64,000 bases of DNA, from positions 175,971 to 239,970 of the forward strand of contig MU006102.1 in NCBI GenBank assembly GCA_010093705.1, in the 5' to 3' direction. This DNA is from Patellaria atrata CBS 101060 (taxonomy: Eukaryota > Ascomycota > Dothideomycetes > Patellariales > Patellariaceae). Positions 10,004 to 23,300 of this stretch are shown here, piece after piece. The notes beneath the pieces are model-generated. The model made no database searches. It was not told where the DNA came from and saw only the letters and a program-made list of their open reading frames with translations. Position 1 is the first letter of the stretch, and every line of letters starts with the position of its first letter. Position numbers and translations under genes: made by a program.

Positions 10004-13000
10004 CTACCCGGGGATAGATGCATCCCTCTCCTTTCTTCCTTTCTGTTTTCTTCTCTCCACCGCGTCTTTCAATGCTTCCAACCTCTCCTGAGTCACCCTG
10101 ATTGCCTCGTCAATCTCTCGCTCCGTCATGGCCTCGTCCTCCAATCTGCCTTCCATGGATTTAGATTTCCGTAGTCGACGCCGTCGATCCAGATCTTCCT
10201 CGTCTCTCAAGACATCAGCAGATATTCTGTCAAGGGCCATTCGATCTTCCAGCCATTTCCATAGCTCACTCTCTTCCCGTCGCCAGATCTCTTCATATGC
10301 AGCAATACGCTGCGGTGTAGCGATGCCTGAGAGACCGATTCCGCCCATGTTTACCCCAGGCCCTGACGAGGGTCTGCTGAACCAAAACAGACTTGCGAGA
10401 ATGAAGAAAATTGCTGTGATGACCGTGGCAGTGCCTAACAGGTCTACGATAGGTCCGAACACTGAACGTAAAGGTTCGAGGAGACCCCGACTTGCATTGC
10501 CAGCCCGATCACGGGTATTACTGGTGGTGTGGGAGTCCACAGGAGCTGGTGCATCCGAGATTTCCTTTCTCCGCCGGCCTTTGCCTGCTTTCCCTTTTGG
10601 AGCAGATTTTAGTAGTGGTTTCGCTGATACTGCAGCCCGAAGAGCTGCCACGATGTCTTTAGCATATTGTGTTTGCCCGTCGTTGGCGCCTTTCTCAATG
10701 GGACCTGATCGTTGTCAGCCGCTTTCTTCTTCCTTGAAATACTCCTACTAGGGAGATACCTTTAAGCCAACTCTTCCCTGACCATTCGACAGTACATGTC
10801 ATTATTAGCCTCGTCCCGTTATTTGGGCCCCATGACAAGCAATATCTTGTCTTGACTACAAAGATGTTTCCACTTGGGACATCTGGATTCTGCGTGGAGC
10901 ACAATACCGTGACCGCTTTTTCTAAATCAAATTGCTCGAGGCTCTGATTGATGATACATTTCGTTTGCTTAGGGCCAATTGCTGCATATAGAGGCTTGAT
11001 GAAACTGTAGCTGAATGTTTTCGCATGTGGGCCCACGCCCTTACCGTCATCTTCCAGTTGTAAATCCATCGATTTTTGTTCGTCGATCAGCCACTTGCGC
11101 ATGAAGCTACCAGAAGCCGGTCCGAACATCATCGAGTATATCTTGCCGAGAGGCGCAGCAATTACGGTATCCACAAGCAATTTATCATAATGGCTCGTTC
11201 CATCACCACAATCGGTTGGGGCATGCGTTGTCGGACCCGGGAAGTCGGCACTGGCAACCGCTCCGGTAAGAGCGGCTTCGACCGCATTAATGTCCTTAGC
11301 GGTCCCATTTGCTACTGGTTGGCCGACCACTGCAGCAGATGTTTTCCGGGATACCGATTGTAGATCTCCCAAATCGCTCCCGACAATGCTTCCTTCGCCC
11401 CCTTCCGTGTAACTAGCATTATCTTCTTCTTCCTCTGCATCCTCATCGTAAACCTCGTCGTCGGAGCCCTCCTCTGAATCATCATTTGTACCCATAGATT
11501 CAGCTTTCTCAGTTTTGTCACCAGTTCCTTCATTATCGAGCATCACGCCGTTTACTGAAGATTTTAGATTCGGATGACTGATCTTCCAGATTCCGATGAT
11601 GAGATCATATGTCGAGTCCCTCGAAACGAAACTCGCGAAAACATTACGTGCATGGAGCGTCTGGATGACAATCGCATTGGGAAATATGACTGCCGTGCTC
11701 TTCTTCTCCACTGAAACGACCTCATCGAAACTTATTACAAGATTCGTTACCCAACCAAGGATATTACTCGAAAAGCACATATGACCTTCAGAGACATATA
11801 ACCTGCCGTGGAGTAAGATATCCTTCTGCAGGGCAGCGCTGTAGTCTTCAATCAAGTAGTCGTCTTCTGGGACGCTTCTGAAGAGACCATGAAAATCCCT
11901 ATTCCGTTTGCTGCTCGCGACGGCGAATCCCGTCAAGCGCTGCGCACTGGACGATGGATTGGCTAACCCAGTATGAGTTTGTGATATTGCAGCAGCAATG
12001 GCACTATGTCCAGTCGTTGCTGAACTTCCTCTGTGCCGCCTTCCCTTTGTCTTCTCGCTGATGCGGCTGCGTACACTTCCACTCCGGCGGATCCCCGAGC
12101 TGTCTAAATCATTTGCCGGAGTACGTGGGGGCGTCCTATCACCTATTATACCTGTAAAAGAGCGAGAGCGGTCTCGATCACCCGACATACTCTCTGTCGT
12201 CGAGCCTGCTTTCTCGTCGCCATTTGGACGGTCGAGATATGCAGCAGAGATAGCACGTGCAGCAGCGGTATCTTCGGCATTAGCAGCGGCTTCGTCGTTA
12301 TCAAGAGTTGAGCCATTACTAAGATCTGTTTTGGAAGCCATTGGAGACGGTTCGCTCGGATCTACTATTCCAAGATGGGAGAAGGAGAGGTTACCGGAGC
12401 CAAGAGTCTCAATAGCAAGCGGTTTCTTTTTGATGGTGTTCTCCGGGGAGCCAGGAATGACCTCCTCACCACCTGACTGGTTCTCCTTTGATTGGTCTGA
12501 GCCGCCAGTCCCGCTACGATTGCGAGGGTTATTATTTATAGTACCGATAGTGTTAGTCAAGGAATTTGCCGCGTTCTGTGCAGCAGAGAAAACAGATGAG
12601 AAGAAACTTGAGGAAGAAGCCTGCAGAGAGGTAAGCGTCCCTCCAGGTGTCTTGGCCTCTTCGACTGTTGGTGTTAAAGGAGCAGAGATGGAGTTAGAAA
12701 GCTTGCTCGGTGGGTTCGTGCCGGATCTTGCGCGGCGATGTGATATCATGTTCCCCGAAGGGGATGTAACAATATTCGACTCCGATTGACTAGTTTTATG
12801 TAACGCACCATCGGTTGCGCTTTTTAACACATTTGAAGCTACTTTACCAGATCGTGGTGCTCGTGGTTCGGTTGGTGTCGGAGGGGTAATGAGTGTTGTC
12901 GGAGCTTCGTGTACGCTAAGTGGAGTTGAAGGTACGGATGCAGATGTGTCGATACGTCGCGGTGAAGCTGTACTGTTGATGGATACGGTGGATTCTCCCG

Positions 13001-14345
13001 CAGATACGCCAGTGTTGGTATGCTGAGGGAGCTCTTCAGTATCTTTTGAACCCCTCCGCGAGCCAGAATCACCCTTTTTCCCAGCAAAGAGGTTGCCGAG
13101 CCCTCCGTTGCTTCCGGCAGATTTGACCGTGTCTGTCTCGCCCGGTCCCACAAGCTTTGGCGTAGTAGACCTCCGCGCAGGGACAAAGGCGTCCTTGAGC
13201 TTTCCCACGGGAGATGTACTACGCTTTTGTGACGAATATACGTCTGATGTACTCGCGTGCTCTGGCGCCAGCGTGTCGTCAAGAGATTGTGAGGTCTCCA
13301 CAGCAGGACCGAATGCGTTCGAGCCACGGGTTTCCGAGGCGATCAGAGGGGAAGAAAGTGTTAAGTAGCCAGCGTGAGACTGTCGGGGAGATAGCGTTGG
13401 TCTGGGTGGAGGGCTGATGATACGGCTGGTTAGTGGACAATGCGAAGTGAGCGAGAGGGCTGTGTAGGGTATGATGGAACCGCTGAGGAAAGTAGAGCAA
13501 GGTAACCAATGCGTCAATGAAGAACTGGAAATGCGCAACCTCTGGAATGACCGCCAGCGGTATGAATGTTACAAGGTAAAATCATACTTGTGTATTTGTA
13601 CGTAAGGTACTGTTGTTGAAGGTAAAAAGTTGTACAGTAAGGTGAGTTCTAGATGCGGAGACGAGAAGTGGGTCGTAAGTTACGAGGGTCCTCGTCAACG
13701 CAAGGTACAGTAACTCCGCATCCGATTCCAGAACAAGGCAAGTTCGCGACGTTCGAGCATCAGGTCGGGTAGGGTATACAAAATGACTAATGAGATAAAG
13801 AAAAGAAACAGTAATGCTTACGAATCGACATCTGAATCTTCCGTCAACAGACTGCTGGCTACACTTTTGTGAAGTTGAAGACTCTCTTCGCTAGGGTTAG
13901 GGTTCGGTAAGCTTCCTGTCGCGTCCCCTCCGAAGGTGCTATGCTGTAACAAATGAAGGCCTGAACCTCTGCGACTCTGTAACTCTTGTTCTAATTCCTC
14001 CGTTGACATGCTCGCGCCTGGATTGTTGGTCTTTTTCTTCGCTTTCCGCCTCGAAAACAGCTTAGAAACGCGATTTTGTGTGCTACCACTCTTCTCCGAA
14101 CTGATGCTACTGCGGCGATCATCAGACTGTCTACGAGTTTTGTCCATGAGTTTGTCAAGGGCGCCGTCTAGGGAAGGCCTTTTGGCCGTGGTAGATCCGT
14201 CGTTACTGAGACCATTGCTTGCAAGAGATAGCGTGGAGGAATCATCGATACGGGAGTTCCTGCGGCTTCTGTTCCCCTTGAAAAGGCCTGATAGATTGGA
14301 ACTGCCAGCTGTGGGTTGATGGGTAGATTCTGGAGTTAGAGACAT
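10004..14345 (-). CDS. LAM/GRAMD1-type sterol-transfer protein (GRAM + VASt + TM)
   Basis: Three exons: 13822-14345, 10760-13413, 10004-10704; total 3879 bases, 1292 residues. The N-terminal half is Ser/Thr-rich and disordered. A GRAM (PH-like) domain runs from about 678 to 790, beginning RNRDFHGLFRSVPEDDYLIE; an acidic linker follows; a VASt (StART-like) domain spans about 914-1080, starting at the HYDKLLVDTVIAAP segment. One transmembrane segment (TATVITAIFFILASLFWF) comes near 1150, then a charged coiled-coil tail. Such proteins sit in the ER at membrane contact sites and move sterols from the plasma membrane (known for yeast Lam/Ltc and animal Aster). One VASt domain makes it closer in layout to yeast Lam5/Lam6 than to Ysp2. 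The intron 13414-13821 is long (408 bp) but joins in phase; a missed exon inside is possible. Divergent from the MIT gene. Confidence 0.9.
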
Positions 14346-14947
14346 GGTGCCTCTCGCCTAAGTAGCGGAAAGAAATAGGAAGGTGATTAGAGTATTTGCG
14401 TTAGATGTAATGGCATCGAATCCTCTAGCAGTGCTTGGGTTTATGTGCTCTTTGGGAGCTGCTTGATAAGTCCTCGGGGGGGGGGGGGGGCTAAGGAAAG
14501 AGCTGAGCAGCGTTTGTCTCATGTAAGTTGAAATCTACCCGGCGCATATTTTGTAGAAATCCGCCTTGCTGACCCAGAGATCATGTAGAAGGTACCAGCG
14601 TTCAAGCCGTACAAAAAGAAAAGTCGCGATAGGTTGCTGTGGGGGAGTAGTTTGTAGATATTGGGGGGTAAAGGTTCTGGTGGTATTTCAATATGGGTAT
14701 CATGATCCTGTATAGGGCTAGTTCTATCTGAGAAGTGCCTCGTCATTTGGCGTGAAGACCCCCTGCGCGTGTCCCGCGGACGCACATGTTCGCAGTTTCA
14801 CACAGCATTCCGCACCTCATCAACACCTCAGTCTCCTACAAGTACTCCGTACAATAGGGTCACTTCATTTATATGAGACCTTCGCTACTCTACCATCGTC
14901 CAACCATCCTTGATGCTGTAACTCACGACACCTAAACGAGAGAAGAC
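14346..14947. promoter_or_regulatory. Shared divergent promoter region, LAM and MIT genes
   Basis: About 600 bp between two divergent start codons. It contains a G15 homopolymer at 14476-14490. No TATA box stands out for either gene. Confidence 0.5.
14476..14490 (+). repeat. G15 homopolymer
   Basis: Fifteen consecutive G in the LAM/MIT divergent promoter, 131 bp upstream of the LAM start. The length is likely variable and prone to sequencing error. Confidence 0.9.
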
Positions 14948-16848
14948 ATGGAAGCAGCACCACTCACTATTGTCAGTAGTGTCATTCTTGTCCGCAAACT
15001 CCGCGGTTCCCTCCAACTAATATATCCCAATAGGCACACTCTCACGCTCTAAAAGCATCTCGCGAGACCGAAAAGTCAAATAACATTGCTGCAACTGATG
15101 CTCATGAGCTTGCTGCTTCCAGCTATGCCGACGCGGCAAAGGATACGGAAGATGTTGAGGCCTTGCGCATGCTGAAGTTGCTAGAGGAACAACATCACCA
15201 GCTGGCACGCATCATAAAGTCTGGAGGCACACGTCCTGTTAGAAAAGCTCCCGTAGAACATATTGTCGAAATATCAGATACCAAGTCTACGCAACCTGCT
15301 TCTGACAGCAATGATGCAGATCAAACGGCTGCCGTACAACGTCTAGCACCAGCACAAAACTCTCCATCGACTCAAAGGAGGGCAGCAAGGGAGCTATCGT
15401 CTTCCATAGCTAGCAATCTCGCCTCAGCTCGCGGAATACCGTCCCAACAACGTCGTGGGATACCAGCATCGCCTTCGGTTTCTGCGGAGCATGCTGGGGG
15501 GAAGATCCTCGGACGGTTAGAGCGTGAAGATAGTTTCGAGAACCAGCCTTCATCTTCACGGACACAAGTATCACGCCGCCAGTCTTCTTCTCCTCGCCGG
15601 GTTCTCAAACCTCCCCCTATCGCAGTTGCTTCCTCAACCTCGCATTCCAAGCCTACAATTGTTCAAGATTCAAAACCTCTCTCATCAGCATCAGACAAAC
15701 CATTCGAGAATTTTTATTCAAGGTTTGAGTCAGTTTTCCGGACAATATCTGCTCCTCTCGCTTTTTCTGCCCTCCCTTTGTTCCCTGGAACAGAGTCTAC
15801 CCCAACCGCTCCAAATAGTCCTCCAAAGAACACGAAAACAGCTACAAAAGAACGAATTCCGCCTCAAAGTTATGTCCATTCTTCTTCTTCGCCTGATTAT
15901 AGGAAAATGTTCTCGAAAGCCACTATTCGTGTTCTTGAGGATGAACCCGGTGGCGCAGCTATCAGTGGTGCAGAGAGTTTCTATTTTGTACCCGGTACCA
16001 CTACGTATGCCGGAATGCTAACACGAGAAGATAGTGCAAACAAAAGAAGCAACTTGTCTGATCTCATTGAGGAAGAGGAGTTTGTTGACGCATACGAGAA
16101 TCCGATCCCAGTAAGTCCGGGTTCACCAAACCATATGAGAAAGGGGCGAAGAAGTGGTCCTGGAAGTGCCGCCGGGAGCCTAGGGAATAGCCGAATAGAC
16201 CGTGAACGTGTAGCAGAACCCACCATGAGCAAGGTTAAACCGAGCGGGATAGATAAAAATAAGTGGGAAGAGCTCGAACTCGAAAACGCGGTGCTTAGAC
16301 AGCTGTTAGATACTCAGTCGAGAAGACTACAAATGTGGGAAGCGAGTAGCCAGAGTCAGAGCATGGCGCTCGCGCAAAGTCTACGACACAATAGGACCGG
16401 AAGTCCCTCAACCTCCGACGCAGGCACGGTACCTCCATCTTTATTGCCCCCTGGTTATGTATTACCTACTACCCCTACCGCTCCAAAGTTTTCACGGTCT
16501 CATAAGGACGATTCTCCATCTGCGAAAGGTCATATACCTGGTGTGGGACATGCGCAGAGAGATCAACAAGCAGAAGATGAGATGAACGCACGCTTAGCGG
16601 AGCTCGAAACTCTTCTTTCATCCGAGCGCCGCGATCGGGAGCTCCTGGTAAGAGAGAACGAGAAACTGTCCCGCGAGCGAGAGAAGCTGCTAGCGAACCT
16701 GGGCAGATATAGAGATCAATGGGAGGTTTTGAAAGCCGGCGCACGAGGTCGTATGCAAAAACGTGGTCAGGGACAGGATGGCAATCAAATTCAGGATGCC
16801 CAGAGTCCGATGAGCCCGAAAGGTGGTTCGGCGCCTAGTTGGGTTTGA
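14948..16848 (+). CDS. MIT-domain, coiled-coil protein
   Basis: A short first exon (14948-14971, eight codons) joins through GTCAGT...CAATAG to a long exon 15034-16848, giving 612 residues. The start of exon two (AHSHALKASRETEKSNNIAA ... LRMLKLLEEQHHQLARII) is a helical MIT-like domain with alternating Ala and Leu, the kind that binds ESCRT-III tails on endosomes (family knowledge). The middle is Ser/Pro-rich and probably disordered. A coiled coil is predicted twice: around KWEELELENAVLRQLLDTQSRRLQMWE, and near the C-terminus (RLAELETLLSSERRDRELLVRENEKL). Reading on from an in-frame TTG at 15163 would miss the MIT helices, which is why I use the upstream ATG. The specific role is unknown; an endosomal or autophagy adaptor is plausible. 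The donor GTCAGT is weaker than most here. Confidence 0.8.
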
Positions 16849-18075
16849 GATATCCGAAGTCTATCTTAGAGTTTCCTCAGCCCTTACAATGATAAGCTTT
16901 TTGCATGAGGTAGTTGATTTGAGCCCAGCATATGAAGGATGAGGATAGTACTTTCGGCATTCCCGCCAACGTCAGGTCTAGTCTTCCGGGGGGAGGTGAG
17001 ACGAAGATGGCTTCAGCGGTGCTCTCCTGATATGTTGACAAACTCATTCTATTTTCCAATTACGGTTCTTTCATTCGCTAAACGACAATGTGGTGACCAT
17101 AGTCTGGGGGAAGGAATTAACATAGTTTCTCGGCCTCTCTATCCTACTGTGGGAGTGCAGTAAGGCAATCATTCAGAAGAAATCTGAAATCTGAAATGTG
17201 GAGCCGGCCAATCTGCGACTGATGGTGATATGATGATATCAGCCGAATCTTACCCACGGACCTTTCATCCAGACTCGATTCCATACTCCAACTTCCCCTG
17301 AACAAGACCGCGGAACGACTCGAGTAATCGTTGAACGTCTCCCTTTTTCGACCACGTGTGGGGCATCTAGTTTAACCAGGACGAATCAGTTTATCTTGAA
17401 GAACCTCGATATGGACATCCAAGTAAATACTTTTGGGGTCTCACTAACGGCTCCTAACTTCTAGAGTTAGCAAGCGAGCGTTAGGCATACCATGAATCAA
17501 ACGACTCAGAAACACAAACCTTAAAGAAGACTTAAGAGTTGAAAGTAGCCCGCGTAACTGGAGGGCAAGTGCCATCTGACGACAGAGGCTCCTGTGGAAA
17601 GGCTTCCCCTTGAGCTGCGTTTAACCAAGCATGTACGTTTCCGGTGGACCCAATATTGTTTTAGCCGAAACAATAGACCCCTTGTATGTAAGTATGCATA
17701 GATCTGGGAGATCAACTGCAAGCATCCGGAGAAAAACCTACTGAAGTGTGGGGAAAACTGGGCACGAACAGTTTAGCATGGACCGTAACATGAACCGAAC
17801 TCACGAAGTTAGACATTACGGTACCAATTTTATGCCTATTTGGTGTTTAAACTCCTACCATAATGTGTTATCCACTTTGTGTGGACGGCATTTTACCTAT
17901 TCTGAGCAAATTCATGACTTCCACGCGTACAATATATTTGGTTGCTCGACAGAAGTTGTAATCCGTACAGATGTATCCCTATAATTCAGACTCGCAATAA
18001 CCAATGGGATATGAAGTTATACCCGAAAGTTCCCAACGTCTCCTATTTTCATGGTACCCGTGCCTTCTTGCACAA

Positions 18076-18102
18076 CCTGAAGTACCTGAAGTTCCTGAAG
18101 TT
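18076..18102 (+). repeat. 9-bp microrepeat, three copies
   Basis: CCTGAAGTA, CCTGAAGTT, CCTGAAGTT in direct tandem. Confidence 0.9.
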
Positions 18103-18408
18103 GTCACTTCGTTCCCCTAAGTGACACTAAATAATAGGAGTTAAAAATAGTGGAAACATAACAACGAATGGCCAGATCAAAGCGGATCCCACAGAAAGTA
18201 CTCCAAGCAGAGCACGTTCAACTTTCTCCATTCCTACGGTTAACAGATAGCTTTTGAGGCGTAGACTAATTCTCAACCGTCACCGCGTATCTTGACCTCC
18301 GTCCTCCGTGGGCCTTCAAGACGGCGATTGGAAATCATTCGATGAGTCTTAACTGGAATGGATGATATATGATAATCCCTTCAGGGGGATCAAACTCTTG
18401 GGAGTCGA

Positions 18409-18415
18409 TATATAA
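18409..18415 (+). promoter_or_regulatory. TATA box of the secreted-protein gene
   Basis: TATATAA, 122 bp upstream of the ATG at 18537. A strong TATA box is in keeping with an inducible secreted product (inference). Confidence 0.6.
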
Positions 18416-18536
18416 GGAAGTAGGGTCCCCTTCTCATTCTGATTCCTCATCGTTCTACATCGCAGTCACTCGTTTTTAACACTCACCTATTTGGTACCAC
18501 GCTCGTTAACATTTCTCTTAATTCTCTTAATACATC

Positions 18537-19577
18537 ATGTACAAAGTTCTCCTCAGCACCCTCGCTCTCTCGAGCGTGGGTCTCGCCATGCCCAATGGCT
18601 ACGACAACCACTACGCTCTCGTGAGCGTGAGCAAGCCTTGCACCACCACCACCACGAAGGCTGCTTCCTACCCTGTCCCAACCTACCCGGCAGCACACCC
18701 TTCCCCGGACCATGAATATCCCAACGGAAGACCACCACACGGCAGACCAGCAAACTATCCTCACGGCGGTGCACCTGACGGAGAGTATCCCCACCGCCAA
18801 CCCCCGTCGCAGGGAGAATATCCGCATGGCGGCAGACCTCACGGAGAGTATCCTCACAGCGAATCCCCAGCACACTACCCCCTCACCACAACGAAGATCG
18901 TGCAACACAACCCGGTCCCAACCTACGCCGCTCAGCCAAAACCAACCCCAGGCAACCACGGCTACCCGCACGGCCAGAAGCCCGGCCACAACACCCCAAG
19001 CTACCCCGTGAGCGGGAAGCCGCACGGCCAGAAACCAGGCCACGACACCCCCTCAGGCCACGACACGAACCGCAGCCGCCCCAGCAAACCGCACCAGCAG
19101 CACAAGGAAACCTGCGACTTCACCCGCGGCCCCCTGATCCACGGCAAACCCGTCAACAAGTACAACTCCCTCTACTGGAGCGATATGACAGTCTACTCCC
19201 CGCCCTCGCAATCCAAAAAATACGCCTCGTACTCCTCCGCCCCGGGCAAACTTAGCGCCACCTACCCCAACAGCACCGTCGACGTCATCGACATGACCAG
19301 TTTCTCCTACAGCTGTGTGGACGCCCTGTCCTCCTCCCCAGTTCCCAAAGCTTGCGTGATCGTGGTGAAGGGGTATGATGGCAAAGGCGCGTGCGTGGCG
19401 AAGGAGGAGTTCGTGTATAAGCCCAAAGCGGGCAAGGGGTGGGAGCAGAAGAGGGGGAAGTTTGGGGGGGCGTATAGGGGGCTCAAGAGGGTCGAGTTTG
19501 AGACGAAGCCGCTTTATGGGAATAAAGTGGGGGGCACGTGTATTTCGGATGTCGAGTATGATGTCCATGAGTACTAG
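18537..19577 (+). CDS. Secreted His/Pro/Gly-repeat protein with C-terminal fungal secreted domain
   Basis: Single exon, 346 residues. A clear signal peptide (MYKVLLSTLALSSVGLA) comes first. Residues about 58-120 hold irregular repeats built from EYPHGG / RPHGEYPH-like units, and about 140-175 hold two copies of PHGQKPGHxTPS separated by a short spacer. The C-terminal 150 residues (CDFTRGPLIHGKPVNKYNSL ... VIVVKGYDGKGACVAKEEF ... VEFET) resemble a secreted beta-rich domain common in filamentous fungi, marked by a single aromatic start segment, a central VxGYDGxG motif and late VxFE strand; cysteines at CDF, SCVD, AC, GACV and TCIS could form disulphides. Role unknown: cell-wall, metal-binding or effector-like are all possible. 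The coding sequence is noticeably C-rich in its first half. Confidence 0.85.
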   Translation: MYKVLLSTLALSSVGLAMPNGYDNHYALVSVSKPCTTTTTKAASYPVPTYPAAHPSPDHEYPNGRPPHGRPANYPHGGAPDGEYPHRQPPSQGEYPHGGRPHGEYPHSESPAHYPLTTTKIVQHNPVPTYAAQPKPTPGNHGYPHGQKPGHNTPSYPVSGKPHGQKPGHDTPSGHDTNRSRPSKPHQQHKETCDFTRGPLIHGKPVNKYNSLYWSDMTVYSPPSQSKKYASYSSAPGKLSATYPNSTVDVIDMTSFSYSCVDALSSSPVPKACVIVVKGYDGKGACVAKEEFVYKPKAGKGWEQKRGKFGGAYRGLKRVEFETKPLYGNKVGGTCISDVEYDVHEY

Positions 19578-20320
19578 CTGTTTGTTTGATTGAGGGGAAG
19601 GAGGAATGGGGGAATGGAGGGATGGGGAATTGGGGGTTGGAGTGGAGTGTATATACTGTTGTAATTCTAATATTAAAGGTGTGTATTTACAGGCTTTGTC
19701 TCGCTCACTTGTTTTTGAGGTGTGGTTTGATATCTTCAGCTATATTCGCCGGGGCTACGTTCTTTCTGCTCGCAGAACCTTTACGTGGCGTTTTACCTCC
19801 GTCCAAATTGTCATTCAGCCCGCCTGCGGTAGATCAGCTACGAACGACTGACCGATTGATAAATGGTTACTGTCTACAAAGTGCTCCAGTATATAAGGAG
19901 GATTATGTACAACGGTCCAAAGTGCGGTCCCAGATTCAGTTCTGTCATGGACTGCTTAGACTCGAACATTCTTTTAGAATATTTCTCGTAGAGGAATTAT
20001 GCCGTCTTAATCCTCTCACTGGGGTTCTGTTCGAATCTCGGACGCGACGCATGTGTCGATAGTCTTCCTGAGGGTAAGATACTCCACTTCATCGAGAGAG
20101 CTGGTACCGTCACCTGGTCGTCCAATTCACAGTAGCTCAGATTGATGTTCTCCGATGACGGACTCATCTCAAGGGTTGCTTGACAAGTGTGATTAGGTTT
20201 CCAGCCGGACCCATCTCTCCGAATTGCCGAATTTCCTCTTTCTCAAAATCATCCCTCACCATGAACAGCAGTCATATAGGCCGGAATTGAAGAATGTCGA
20301 ACTTGCCTTTCCGTTGTGAA
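19578..20320. other. Convergent intergenic region
   Basis: Between the 3' ends of the secreted-protein gene (plus) and the kinase-ankyrin gene (minus). It should hold both 3' UTRs. Nothing else recognised. Confidence 0.5.
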
Positions 20321-23300
20321 TTAATCTATTTCCATCTGATGGACGGTATTGAACTTCCAAATCTTCAGTAAGTCCAGGATCTCGGGTTTGATACTCTCTC
20401 TAGTTAAAAGGAGATAGTCTCTATACCGTGCCTCCTTAGCATCTGCCCCGTTAGCATCTACGAGCCGTAATTGCTTGTCGAATATAATCACGGGAGTCGG
20501 TGTGGGCGTCGAACGTATGGACTCCTCAAATGTGGCCCCATGGCTTAGTAGCAATCGCACAATTTCGGTCTGACTATTTTTCACCGCATGATAAAGGGGA
20601 GTTTCGCCATTCTCTAGTTTCAAATTGACATCACTCTTGCACGTCAAAAATGACTTCACTTGTTCCAATCGACCGTTTTTGCACGCCTCGTGAAATGGAG
20701 AGACTGAATTCTTGATGAGCGCTGCCTTCAGGTTGGGATACCCGTCCTTCGTTGGTGGATAGTGCACCTTTGTATTGGGATTAGCCCCGTACCATAAGAG
20801 TAAGTTGACCAGTTCGTCATGTCCAGCAAATGCAGCTACAGCTAAAGCGGTGTATCCAGTATCTCGTATCTGTACATCTAAGTCTATTTTTGAGAAGTAG
20901 TGCTACGCATATCAGAAATTGCACTTTACAAGTTATCAAAAGGATTCTCTCACCTGCATAAGGTGTCGGACGATACGAGACTGACCGTGACTGGAAGCTG
21001 CTATTAGAGGAGTCATATTGATCCCACCTACACTGGAACGTATATCAGGGTTTGCGCCATGTGAACATAGCAGGTCGACCATATCCAAATCGCCGATCTT
21101 ACAGGCTGTGACTAGAGGAGGTATTGAGAATAGAGCCGCCCTGTCTACGTATGCACCTTTGTTTATCAATGCTCGAGAAACAAATAAATTTTTGTTTGCA
21201 ACTGCTTTTTCTAGAGGCGAATTGATTACTGGCCCCTTGTTCGGATCTACTTCGCGGTTGAAAAGGTATTCAAAAGTCTCACCAGATTCCTCCGCGCTTA
21301 CCAACTCCATGACTGTCATATCTTTAAGGTAGGACATAGGTGTGATGATTCCATAATCTACCAGGAGCTTGAATAGAGGTACTATGTCCATCTGGTGAGT
21401 CCAACGGGGACCCAGTATCAACAGACACGAACAGCTTCCTAGGAAACAGTTACTAAACTCGGGTTCATAGATGTCGAAACCGGCATAAAGCCATGCTTCA
21501 AGAAGGATGGGAAGATCTTGGACTTCGGCTTTTTGAAATAGGTAATAAGCCATATTGTCATTTTCCCGGAGTTCGTCCATTGAAAGGTGTATGTTTTTAA
21601 TCGAAGTAAGGAGTTTCTCTGGCTCAGACCAATTCAGCTGTTGAGAGGTTGGTGAGTATCCTTGAACAGAATGTGAATATCGTTCTAGGAAGAAAATGCC
21701 GCATCTCCAGGGTCTCCCATCAGAGTCCCTCATAAGGACAAGTTTCCTCAGAGACTCGATGCTAGTCTCCTTCATGCTATTAAAACTGTCGAGTTTCGAC
21801 AGGCGGTCTTTCCTTTCGCGGCCGTAGATATTCTCTATTTTAACGTCATAGCCATTTTTGTTGGTAGTATTCGGTAAATCTTTTCTCGCCGGTTTCTCCA
21901 TAATGCGTGAATCCTCTCTGCTAAACGTATTGCTGTGATTTTCTTCCTCTTCCCATACACCATCCGAACCAGGATCCGTCGACGTGTCGAGGTCTCCAAA
22001 GCAGCAAGACCCGATAAATTGAGCCTGATCCTTACCAGAGGGAACCGCAATCAAATCACATAACTCCGAGGCGGAAATCCGTGCTGCTGGTTCGTGTTGC
22101 AACGTGGACTTGATCCAAGCTGCGATCTGGTTATCCGTCATATTCCCAAATTCTGTAAGTCTCTCAACCCAAGCCATGGCCCATTTGGTATTACGAAAAT
22201 AGTGGACACCATCACCATTTTGGGATATGAATTGACGCAAATCCTGAATTACTTTCCCCTTGAGGAGTGTGAGCATTTCGACAAATATTGCGCCCAATGA
22301 ATAAATATCCGACGAGGAATTTCGCTTTTCATAATAGGCAACCTCCGGAGCGCAGTACATCAAGGTCTTTGCTGAGTCTGCTGTAGTTGTACCTCTAGTC
22401 AAATCGCCCCAGTCGAGAGAAATTCCAAAATCGGTTAGGTAGACAGTCGATTTCCGCACAAGTACATTCTGCGGCTTAATATCGCGATGACGGATTTTAT
22501 TCTCATGGAGATAACACAAAGCAGTTGAAAGGCAGCCGAAAAAGGTTCTCAGTGTTGCACGATCCTCTTCACTTTTCGATGCTAATTCGTAGAATTCGTT
22601 CAGGTTACAGTCTGCAACTGGAGTCATGATTAATCCGAAGTATTTCGAGTCAGTATAGCTAGCTACCTGGTAATATGATCAGTTTTATGCGAAGGAAGGC
22701 ATTTCGGTGATCGTACAAGCTCGACGCAGTGGATATGTTGAATCCGCTTCAAGACCTGTAGTTCAGTTTTGAAGCTTTGAACCTCCGACTTCTTAGGGCC
22801 AACTTTAGTTCTACGAAACCTTTTCCTCGCATACTCTTTACCGCTTATAGGGCTGTAGATTCTATCGACGGTGGCATAGGCTCCTTGTCCTAAGGTCCCA
22901 CGGGATTGGAAAGGAAACGCATCCTCCCTGTTGAAATGAGCATGTCTCTTCAGACCTCCGGATTCAAGTTCCAGTGCTTTACTTAGAACTCGACTCTGCG
23001 TTTCAAGAAACCTCTCCTTGTCGAGAGCCGTAAGTGTATTCGGGAGCGAAGAGTGGGAAAAAGGAAACCATAAATCGTTGAAGCCTCCATTGACAAAGCT
23101 TTCGATGGTATGCAGTAGTCCGATAAGCCTAAGAACTATGTATATCCTTGGTATTGAGCTCCACGCGGTTTTGTTATCTTCCCGGAGATATCGAGCGATT
23201 TCCATACATTCCCCGTCAGTGTATGTGGTTAGACTCTGGTTTTCCGTGGGGAAATAATCGCCCAGTGTCTTCTGCTGTGTTGATACATCGATATTATCTG

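Larger units (their letters stand above)
16849..18536. other. Intergenic region and promoter of the secreted-protein gene
   Basis: 1.7 kb with only short unsupported frames. It includes a threefold CCTGAAGTW microrepeat (18076-18102) and a TATA box (18409-18415). The last 60 bases before the next start are CT-rich, as in fungal 5' UTRs. Confidence 0.5.

Noticed and set aside
11998-12789. 263-codon plus-strand frame inside the LAM gene
   Set aside because: Antisense to the long Ser-rich exon; no family features, explained by composition.
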